A stretch of 5,838 bases of DNA from Candidatus Hydrogenedentota bacterium (GTDB taxonomy: Bacteria; Hydrogenedentota; Hydrogenedentia; Hydrogenedentales; SLHB01), in contig PUOI01000427.1 in assembly GCA_003552765.1 (NCBI GenBank), positions 1 through 5,838 on the forward strand. The letters run 5' to 3'. The notes beneath the pieces were generated by a model. The model searched no databases, was not told the origin of the DNA, and worked only from the letters and a program-made list of their open reading frames with translations. Positions 1-4,332 of this stretch are shown here, piece after piece (positions within the stretch are counted from its first letter, which is position 1; every line of letters starts with the position of its first letter). The position numbers were made by a program, and so were the translations under genes.

Positions 1-287
1 TGGGCGCGCGAGGCAGCGACGCGGCTCTCGAACAGAGTGACGTCGTGCTCATGAACGACAAAATTGAGAACTTCTTCGAGGCGTTCCGGCTTAGCCGGCG
101 TTCCCGCCGCGTCATACGCCAGAACGTGACGATCTCGCTTGTCACGATTGGCGTCATGGTGGGCGCGGCCGTGTTTGGCGTTGTGCCGATTACGTTGGGC
201 GTCCTCGCCCACGAGGGATCCACCGTGGTGGTGTGTCTGAACAGCATGCGCTTGCTGCGGGGCGCGCCTCTGACGGCCGCAGGCTAA
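1..287 (+). CDS. Heavy-metal translocating P1B-type ATPase, C-terminal end (5' truncated by window edge)
   Basis: The frame is open from base 3 and reads GARGSDAALEQSDVVLM before two last membrane helices, then stops at 285-287. The (M)GARGSDAALE...ADVVLM stretch is the conserved end of the P domain of metal-exporting P1B ATPases, in which an aspartyl-phosphate cycle pumps soft metal cations out across the inner membrane. The final helix contains LAHEGSTVVVCLNSMRLL. By family knowledge, HEG(G/S)T here marks the P1B-4 subgroup (CoaT/CtpD/PfeT-like; Co, Fe and sometimes Zn or Cd), whereas ZntA/CadA-type pumps have an Asp-containing helix. The SPC motif, phosphorylation Asp and any N-terminal metal-binding domain lie outside the window, so the metal cannot be fixed. 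The GTG at 45 is internal, not a start. It converges on the CDF transporter gene with 26 bases between the stops, which suggests a shared metal-homeostasis locus. Confidence 0.93.
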   Translation, partial: GARGSDAALEQSDVVLMNDKIENFFEAFRLSRRSRRVIRQNVTISLVTIGVMVGAAVFGVVPITLGVLAHEGSTVVVCLNSMRLLRGAPLTAAG

Positions 288-313
288 CAATCGCATCGCG
301 GCGCCCACGCGAA

Positions 314-1273
314 TCACCCTTTGGCCGCCTCCCCTTCCGCCAGGGGATCATGGATGCTTTCGTGGCCCTCGGGATGGGCGGCGTCGTGGGATGAGGGTTC
401 CATGTGGGCGGTTATATGCACATTGAACTTTGGGAAAGACCGGCGGATACGCAGCTCCAACGACGTCACGCGGGCGTGAGCCTCTTTTATGCTCACATCG
501 TCAGGAAACATAAGGTGAAGCTCGATGAACACTTGGTCGTTGCTTTGCCGGTGGCGCACCTGATGGTAACTGCTTACCTCTCCGTTCTCCACGGCGTCAC
601 TAAGCGTGCGGAGCAGCGCGGCCGTCATTTCGGGATCGGCGCTATCCAGCAAACCGCGGAAGCTTCGGCGCATAAGGCCAACGGCGGTCACCAGAATGTT
701 TCCGCCTACGGCGATAGCCACGATGGGATCCAGCCACAGGATATCCGTGAGCCAGACAAGCCCTACCCCAAGCACAACCCCGGCGCTGGTCCACATGTCC
801 GTGAGTACATGCTTGCCATTGGATACGAGGATGAGCGCATTGTGACGTTTACCCACCCACACCAACATGGCTCCCAGCGCGAGGTTGACAAGAGCCAGCA
901 CGCCAGTTATCAGCAGGCCCCAGCCAAGCCGTTCCAGTTCCGGTCCGAGAATCAGATCACGAACCGCAACATAAAGCGTGAAGAGCGCCGCTAGAAGGAT
1001 GAGCGCCCCTTCAAATCCCGCGGAGAAGTACGCTACCTTGCCGTATCCGTAGGGATGTTCCCGGCTGGCGGGTTGTTGCGCATACCACAGGCTGAACGCG
1101 GCAATCCCCGTCGCGGCGACATGAACCACGGACTCAAAGGCGTCCGAGAGAATAGCTATGCTGCCCGTGAGATAGAAAGCAAGCAGTTTTCCGGCCAACA
1201 TAATAAACGCCACAGCCAAGCTAATGGCCATGGCCGTGTGGCGGATATCTAATTTCATTCCAGTCCCGGACAT
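314..1273 (-). CDS. Cation diffusion facilitator (CDF) family metal efflux transporter
   Basis: This 319-residue inner-membrane protein of typical CDF length would export divalent metal ions (Zn, Fe, Co, Mn or Cd) against protons, as a dimer. About six hydrophobic helices lie in residues 15-200, followed by a cytoplasmic ferredoxin-like domain (about 205-293) with the usual H.VR.R....VFIELHL...SIKEAH pattern. In helix 2 the motif is SDAFESVVHV (D44, E47, S48, H51). Helix 5 has H155xxxD159, matching the second half of the YiiP-type transport site. HPYGYGK at 73-79 is the conserved loop after helix 2. The tail (residues 290-308) is rich in His. Two starts are possible: ATG at 1273 has no clear ribosome-binding site, and ATG at 1258 (M6) has a weak GGGA upstream. 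The small frame and hairpin cluster just upstream suggest a structured leader. The metal cannot be assigned from sequence. Family assignment is firm. Confidence 0.95.
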   Translation of the reverse strand: MSGTGMKLDIRHTAMAISLAVAFIMLAGKLLAFYLTGSIAILSDAFESVVHVAATGIAAFSLWYAQQPASREHPYGYGKVAYFSAGFEGALILLAALFTLYVAVRDLILGPELERLGWGLLITGVLALVNLALGAMLVWVGKRHNALILVSNGKHVLTDMWTSAGVVLGVGLVWLTDILWLDPIVAIAVGGNILVTAVGLMRRSFRGLLDSADPEMTAALLRTLSDAVENGEVSSYHQVRHRQSNDQVFIELHLMFPDDVSIKEAHARVTSLELRIRRSFPKFNVHITAHMEPSSHDAAHPEGHESIHDPLAEGEAAKG

Positions 1274-1303
1274 ATGCGATACGTGGAAGAAGAGCGTTCA
1301 GAT

Positions 1304-1356
1304 GAAGAGCCCGCTGAAGGAGAGGTCACGTAGACCACCCCTTACAGCGGGCCTTC
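1304..1356 (-). ncRNA. Long imperfect hairpin between the small reading frame and the CDF gene
   Basis: Reading inward on the plus strand, paired segments are GAAG (1304-1307) with CTTC (1353-1356), GCCCGCTG (1309-1316) with CAGCGGGC (1345-1352), AAGG (1317-1320) with CCTT (1340-1343), and GGTC (1324-1327) with GACC (1333-1336), closing on a five-base ACGTA loop. That gives about 20 base pairs interrupted only by single-base bulges and one 3x3 internal loop. No run of T follows on either strand, so it does not look like a simple intrinsic terminator. It lies 31 bases upstream of the first possible CDF start and would be in the CDF leader if transcribed from the minus-strand promoter near 1690. 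Pairing is directly visible; function as RNA is inference. Confidence 0.55.
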
Positions 1357-1357
1357 G

Positions 1358-1377
1358 CGGACCGTGTTCAGGGTCCG
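1358..1377 (-). repeat. Second hairpin of the cluster, CGGACC/GGTCCG
   Basis: CGGACC at 1358-1363 is the reverse complement of GGTCCG at 1372-1377, with an eight-base loop. It begins one base after the long hairpin ends and two bases before the third, so the three probably form one structured element in the spacer downstream of the small reading frame. Confidence 0.5.
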
Positions 1378-1379
1378 TC

Positions 1380-1399
1380 AGCGCGTTAACGCCGGCGCT
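1380..1399 (-). repeat. Third hairpin of the cluster, AGCGC/GCGCT, with an inner palindrome
   Basis: AGCGC (1380-1384) pairs with GCGCT (1395-1399). An alternative, mutually exclusive fold uses the perfect ten-base palindrome GCGTTAACGC (1383-1392), which contains an HpaI-type GTTAAC core. It starts three bases past the stop codon of the small reading frame. The palindrome could equally be a protein-binding site. Confidence 0.4.
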
Positions 1400-1401
1400 T
1401 C

Positions 1402-1554
1402 TTAGCTCTTGTCTGTCAAATAACCGACATGGTCCTGGAGGACTTGCACCGGGGCCATGATGAACCCCTTCAGGCTGTCCACGATCCCCGGGTGATCGTC
1501 AACCAGCAACGCTTTGGCCGGCATTTCACTGCTTACTACCTTGATGTGTTTCAT
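1402..1554 (-). CDS. Small hypothetical protein, 50 residues, with a strong ribosome-binding site
   Basis: The frame runs from ATG at 1554-1552 to TAA at 1404-1402. It begins MKHIKVVSSEMPAKALLVDD and ends FIMAPVQVLQDHVGYLTDKS. AAGGAG (plus-strand CTCCTT, 1565-1570) precedes the ATG by ten bases, and a sigma70-like promoter lies about 120 bases further upstream. I do not recognise the family. The stretch LLVDDHPGIVDSL superficially resembles the start of a response-regulator receiver, but the protein is far too short to be one and no fold can be claimed. There is no signal peptide or clear membrane helix; the segment around residues 30-47 is moderately hydrophobic or amphipathic. It lies upstream of and in the same direction as the CDF gene, so it may be a leader peptide, a small regulator or a stand-alone small protein. 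Support rests on the start-site context and promoter, not homology. Confidence 0.55.
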   Translation of the reverse strand: MKHIKVVSSEMPAKALLVDDHPGIVDSLKGFIMAPVQVLQDHVGYLTDKS

Positions 1555-1564
1555 TTTCCACTAG

Positions 1565-1570
1565 CTCCTT
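1565..1570 (-). promoter_or_regulatory. Ribosome-binding site of the small reading frame
   Basis: The minus strand reads AAGGAG, a near-perfect Shine-Dalgarno sequence, ten bases before the ATG at 1554. It is the main reason for accepting a frame this short. Confidence 0.6.
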
Positions 1571-1597
1571 GTTGGTTTAGGCGCTGACCGTGTTGTT

Positions 1598-1634
1598 TGT
1601 TCCCTACTGGAAGCCCCTTCCAAATTAGGGAACA
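1598..1634 (-). repeat. Leader hairpin upstream of the small reading frame
   Basis: TGTTCCCTA (1598-1606) is perfectly complementary to TAGGGAACA (1626-1634). Inside it, GGAAG (1609-1613) pairs with CTTCC (1617-1621) around a CCC loop, leaving a 2x4 internal loop. Fourteen pairs in 37 bases is unlikely to be accidental in this otherwise AT-richer stretch. No T-run follows on either strand, so it is not a classical terminator. It would lie within the roughly 110-base leader made from the minus-strand promoter at 1674-1702, where it could control translation or stability, or be an operator in DNA. Confidence 0.55.
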
Positions 1635-1673
1635 CCCCATTGAAATGGCGTGTTGTAACGCCGTAACAAACAT

Positions 1674-1702
1674 ACCTTACCCAAAGAGTATTCCCGTGTC
1701 AA
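1674..1702 (-). promoter_or_regulatory. Predicted sigma70-type promoter for the small reading frame (and possibly the CDF gene)
   Basis: On the minus strand a perfect -35 box TTGACA (1702-1697) is followed after 17 bases by TAAGGT (1679-1674), a weak -10 with three of six consensus bases. Transcription would start near 1667 and run through the leader hairpin to the small frame. An inverted repeat, CCAAAGA (1681-1687) and TCTTTGG (1708-1714), brackets the -35 box and could be an operator. Confidence 0.45.
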
Positions 1703-1714
1703 GTAAATCTTTGG

Positions 1715-1875
1715 TCAAATGATTGTTGACGAGAGCTAAGCCGGGGCCTTCTAGCATGGGATAGCGCAGCACATTCGCTTGGATACGCACCCGTTGTGTC
1801 CCGGCCAGGCCATGTCGCCGCCTTCGAGGTTACTCATACGTCGGCGGTACGTTCTGACCCCTTCAGGGCCGTCTT
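1715..1875. other. Intergenic stretch between divergent promoters, nothing recognised
   Basis: This is the middle of the 440-base gap between the small frame and rnk. A reading frame continuous with rnk crosses it from 1779, but it lacks a ribosome-binding site and any recognisable protein character, so it is treated as noncoding. A TTGACG at 1735-1740 has no good -10 partner. No RNA gene or repeat was found. Confidence 0.4.
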
Positions 1876-1904
1876 TTGACTTTGAGGGTTGGCCAAATTA
1901 TCAT
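1876..1904 (+). promoter_or_regulatory. Predicted sigma70-type promoter of rnk
   Basis: TTGACT (1876-1881) and TATCAT (1899-1904) are separated by exactly 17 bases; each box matches five of six consensus positions. Transcription would start near 1911 and give a leader of about 84 bases before the rnk ATG. Confidence 0.7.
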
Positions 1905-1994
1905 GGTGTGCATGGGGAAATGGTGCGAGGCGGATGCGCGTCCCGGCGGATGGCATCACAATCAGCTTGCCAAGAATCAGGAAGACCACGCTGC

Positions 1995-2417
1995 ATGAAG
2001 AAGAACAAGCGAAAGATTTTTGTCACGGAACACGATCATAAGCGTCTGACCGATCTCATTGAGCGGTCCACAAACTCGGGGTCGCGGGACCGGACGGACC
2101 TCGAGGAGTTGGCGGCGGAGCTTGAAAACGCCAAGATCGTGGCCCCTAAACGCATACCCCCCGACGTGGTAACGATGAATTCGACCGTGCGCGTCCGGGA
2201 TCTGGAGAACGGCAAGGAATACACCTATACCCTCGTGTTCCCCGACGAAGCGGATCCCGCGGAGGGCATGATTTCCATCGTCGCCCCCATTGGCACGGCC
2301 CTGCTTGGCTATGCCTGCGGCGACACCATCGACTGGCATGTTCCCAGCGGAACGCGCCGCCTCGAAATCGTTGATCTTGTGTATCAGCCCGAGGCGGCGG
2401 GGGACTACGACCTCTAG
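1995..2417 (+). CDS. rnk: Rnk-family regulator of nucleoside diphosphate kinase (GreA/GreB C-terminal-like)
   Basis: The 140-residue product matches E. coli Rnk in length and in landmark stretches: DVVTMNS (57-63), the SIVAPIGTALLGYACGD region (94-110) and the ending YQPEAAGDYDL, where E. coli has YQPEAAGDYLL. Rnk has a short N-terminal helical hairpin (here about residues 12-48) and an FKBP-like GreA/GreB C-terminal domain. It binds RNA polymerase near the secondary channel and competes with GreA/DksA-type factors; in enterobacteria it was named for its effect on nucleoside diphosphate kinase levels. The shorter hairpin means it is not expected to stimulate transcript cleavage. The ATG at 1995 is chosen because AGGAAG (1979-1984) lies ten bases upstream and similarity begins there; a longer frame from 1779 has no such support. 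It is a single-gene unit with its own promoter and a strong terminator 30 bases after the stop. Confidence 0.95.
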   Translation: MKKNKRKIFVTEHDHKRLTDLIERSTNSGSRDRTDLEELAAELENAKIVAPKRIPPDVVTMNSTVRVRDLENGKEYTYTLVFPDEADPAEGMISIVAPIGTALLGYACGDTIDWHVPSGTRRLEIVDLVYQPEAAGDYDL

Positions 2418-2447
2418 TTTAGGGCCGGCTCGTCCATACGCAAAACC

Positions 2448-2488
2448 AACGGGGCCAAGGGAATGGCGGACTTTCCCTTGGCCCCGTT
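2448..2488. terminator. Strong hairpin terminator between convergent rnk and methyltransferase genes
   Basis: A perfect 16-base-pair stem (2448-2463 with 2473-2488, core GGGGCCAAGGGAA) closes a nine-base loop. GTTTC follows on the plus strand and GTTGGTTTTG on the minus strand, so the T-tracts are short but present on both sides. Its position between stops at 2417 (+) and 2511 (-) fits a bidirectional terminator. Confidence 0.85.
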
Positions 2489-2510
2489 TCTGGATCAGGA
2501 TTGAGAGCGG

Positions 2511-3089
2511 CTATTTCACTCCCCAATAGACAAAGGCAGGCGGTAAATTGAGCCAAATCATGGAGGTTTCCCCCGTTTCGGAGAACCGTTCGCGGAGTTT
2601 GTGGCGAAAACGTTTGCCGCCCGGCAGCAGGGGGCTCTGGAAGTAGGTATAGGTCACGAACCGCCCCCCCGGCTTGAGCGCCTCATCGACAGCGTCCAGA
2701 AGCCGATCTTGCAGCGCTTCTTCGAACCCCGCCCACGGCAAACCCGACACAATACAATCGCACTGGTCGACTCCGAAGTGCTCCTGAAGGTGTTTCGCGG
2801 TTTCCTCGGCTCCCCCATGAACCGTGGTCACTTCAGGATATTTCTCCCGCATGATCTTGGCGAAGTCCTCGCGAATCTCGATGGCCATCAACCGGGCGTC
2901 CTGCCGCATCTTGGGTAGGATTTTTCTGGTGATCACCCCTGTTCCAGGTCCGAACTCGACAACCACCGAGGCCTCCTCCAATTCGGCCGCGCTCGCCGTC
3001 GCCTCCGCGAGATAACTTGAACTCGCCGCGAAAGCGCCGACATGCACCGGCGCGGCAAGAAATTCCTTGAAGAACTTAATGGCTTGCAC
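2511..3089 (-). CDS. Class I SAM-dependent methyltransferase, phospholipid N-methyltransferase (PmtA)-like
   Basis: The 192-residue Rossmann-fold methyltransferase opens with FFKEFLAAPVHVGAFAASS, the lead-in typical of PmtA-type phospholipid N-methyltransferases. It then has the SAM-binding motif VVEFGPGTGVIT (43-54), the acidic residue after strand 2 (AIEI, E71), IVSGLPW (113-119) and the late NLPPAFVYWG (181-190). In characterised members the enzyme is a soluble or peripherally membrane-bound protein that methylates phosphatidylethanolamine stepwise towards phosphatidylcholine. There is no membrane helix. Related families modify other lipids or rRNA (KsgA-like), so the substrate is inferred. 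The start is GTG at 3089-3087, supported by GGGGAG (plus 3096-3101) six bases upstream. It has its own predicted promoter at 3181-3209 and ends against a shared terminator, so it is probably monocistronic. Confidence 0.88.
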   Translation of the reverse strand: MQAIKFFKEFLAAPVHVGAFAASSSYLAEATASAAELEEASVVVEFGPGTGVITRKILPKMRQDARLMAIEIREDFAKIMREKYPEVTTVHGGAEETAKHLQEHFGVDQCDCIVSGLPWAGFEEALQDRLLDAVDEALKPGGRFVTYTYFQSPLLPGGKRFRHKLRERFSETGETSMIWLNLPPAFVYWGVK

Positions 3090-3095
3090 GTGATA

Positions 3096-3101
3096 CTCCC
3101 C
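3096..3101 (-). promoter_or_regulatory. Ribosome-binding site fixing the GTG start of the methyltransferase
   Basis: The minus strand reads GGGGAG six bases before the GTG at 3089. No in-frame ATG lies near the start of the conserved region, so this site decides the start. Confidence 0.75.
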
Positions 3102-3180
3102 TTCTAACAGCAGTCTGCAAGTTTACCTCGGCGCACCATACTTCCGAATTGAGTTGGCGCCGGGAAGTCAAACGGGGCGC

Positions 3181-3209
3181 ATCATACCGGACGAAACGGT
3201 CTCCATCAA
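3181..3209 (-). promoter_or_regulatory. Predicted sigma70-type promoter of the methyltransferase gene
   Basis: On the minus strand TTGATG (3209-3204) and TATGAT (3186-3181) are separated by 17 bases; the -10 box matches five of six consensus bases. The start would be near 3174, leaving a leader of about 85 bases. A second TTGACT nearer the gene lacks a convincing -10 box. Confidence 0.6.
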
Positions 3210-3285
3210 GCTCATACCGCGAGGAGGAGGCTAACGAACCCCACCATGTCCAGCTCCGTTGACGCCCCTGAGCCTCCAGCGAGGG

Positions 3286-4170
3286 TTAGTCCAACGCTAT
3301 AACGAGTTCACGGTCATCCGCGGAGCCGCGGGGCCATTCGCGGCCTTCGATGAGGCTCTCCTGGGCAAATCCTTCGTTGGACAGCCCCTGAGTATACACT
3401 TCGACACGGTCGTCGTAGACATGGAACTCGCGGTACTCGATGGGGTACTCGACAAGGGCGCCAGTGCTTATTTCGGTCAATCCCTTGTGAGACCGGATGC
3501 AGTGGTAATGCGTATGCCCCGTGAGAAGCAGCTTCACTTGCTCGTGATTCGCAAGCAGATCAAGCAACAGGTGTTCCTTCGTGATGCGGCCCCGGCTATT
3601 GCCGTCATCGTACTGGCTGACGCGTTCGGGGATAGGCAACACGGGATAATGGAGCAGCACCACGGTGGGGATGTCCTGGTGCGAACGCAGATCGTCCTCA
3701 AGCCAGTGCAATTGATGAGGCGGGATAGCCCAAACCTCTTCCCCGGTTTCCTCGCCCGTCATGATGGGAGCAAGAGAACCATCGGGCCACAAGCGCCAGG
3801 GATCCAGCACACAAAAGTGAAGATTCTTGTGTGTGAAAGAGTACACCGTATCCGCCAAGGGCAGATGTCCGCTGTAGGCGTCGATAAACCACGTGCGCGA
3901 TTCGGGCTCCCGAAAATCGGCATCTCCGCCGACGGGATAGTACGGCAGATCCAGGAAATCCAAGAGATCGCGCGCGGCAAACACGGCGTCGCATCCCCCT
4001 TGATTGGTAAGATCGCCCGTGGCGACGAGAAAGTCCGCCTCCAACCGAGGCGCATCCCTACGCAAACACTGCATGATCTCCGGTATCTGCCGGTGCATGG
4101 AGTGATTGATCGCTTGTTGGCACGCAACCTCGCCGAAATGAAGATCGGATATTTGCAAGAATCGCCACAT
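3286..4170 (-). CDS. Calcineurin-like metallophosphoesterase (CpdA/Icc type) with altered GNHD motif
   Basis: The 294-residue product shows the metallophosphoesterase motifs in order: SDLHFG (D9, H11), TGDLTNQGG (D53), YPVGGDADF where families have YPVPGNHDF (residues 78-86), VLLHYPVLP (H174) and LLTGHTHYH (H219, H221). The layout resembles class III cyclic-nucleotide phosphodiesterases (CpdA/Icc), cytoplasmic enzymes with two metals that hydrolyse phosphodiesters such as cAMP. The substrate is not determined by sequence. The motif reads GDAD instead of GNHD: Asp replaces the metal-ligating Asn and Ala the catalytic His. The other metal ligands are intact. The ATG at 4170 is preferred: GAGG lies seven bases upstream and the conserved domain starts at once, whereas an upstream ATG at 4209 has no ribosome-binding site. 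It lies downstream of and parallel to the regulator gene, 162 bases away. No promoter of its own was found. Confidence 0.9.
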   Translation of the reverse strand: MWRFLQISDLHFGEVACQQAINHSMHRQIPEIMQCLRRDAPRLEADFLVATGDLTNQGGCDAVFAARDLLDFLDLPYYPVGGDADFREPESRTWFIDAYSGHLPLADTVYSFTHKNLHFCVLDPWRLWPDGSLAPIMTGEETGEEVWAIPPHQLHWLEDDLRSHQDIPTVVLLHYPVLPIPERVSQYDDGNSRGRITKEHLLLDLLANHEQVKLLLTGHTHYHCIRSHKGLTEISTGALVEYPIEYREFHVYDDRVEVYTQGLSNEGFAQESLIEGREWPRGSADDRELVIALD

Positions 4171-4332
4171 ATGTCTGCCTCGGTATTCCCTTGTTCTTCC
4201 GCAGTTCATGAGAGGACGCCGGACACCGGATCCTCCATGTCATGGCCTCGCTTTACATCCCGTGAAGCCGTGACATTCATTCGCGCGTTCGCGTTTCACG
4301 CGCCTGTGTCCGCCCGCCCGGGTCTCACAACC

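Noticed and set aside
45..287. Stand-alone 80-residue membrane protein starting at GTG 45
   Set aside because: The frame is open to the window edge and the residues before 45 continue the conserved end of the P-type ATPase P domain, so this is an internal codon.
404..994. A 196-codon plus-strand frame opposite the CDF gene
   Set aside because: It is a mirror frame of a firmly identified transporter, with no start-site support and no recognisable product.
1304..1400. Known metal riboswitch (NiCo/czcD or yybP-ykoY) ahead of the CDF gene
   Set aside because: I could not find the conserved junction sequences of either class by eye; only tandem hairpins are visible. A covariance-model scan would settle it.
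1380..1400. Integron attC-like site around GTTAAC
   Set aside because: GTTAACG does not fit the GTTRRRY core, there is no matching RYYYAAC partner at a suitable distance, and no integrase or cassette structure is present.
1224..1460. A 78-codon plus-strand frame between the CDF gene and rnk
   Set aside because: It overlaps the CDF start, the hairpin cluster and the better-supported small minus-strand gene; composition is not protein-like and no start site supports it.
1598..1634. Intrinsic terminator
   Set aside because: The stem is good but neither strand has a T-tract after it, and it sits between a promoter and a ribosome-binding site.
1779..1994. N-terminal extension of rnk by 72 residues
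   Set aside because: The extension has no ribosome-binding site, covers the predicted rnk promoter, and does not resemble Rnk; similarity and AGGAAG both point to the ATG at 1995.
3246..3302. An 18-codon plus-strand frame (MSSSVDAPEPPARVSPTL) preceded by GGAGGAGG
   Set aside because: The purine-rich site is about 15 bases away, too far for a normal start; the frame is very short and overlaps the end of the phosphoesterase gene, with no promoter on that strand.
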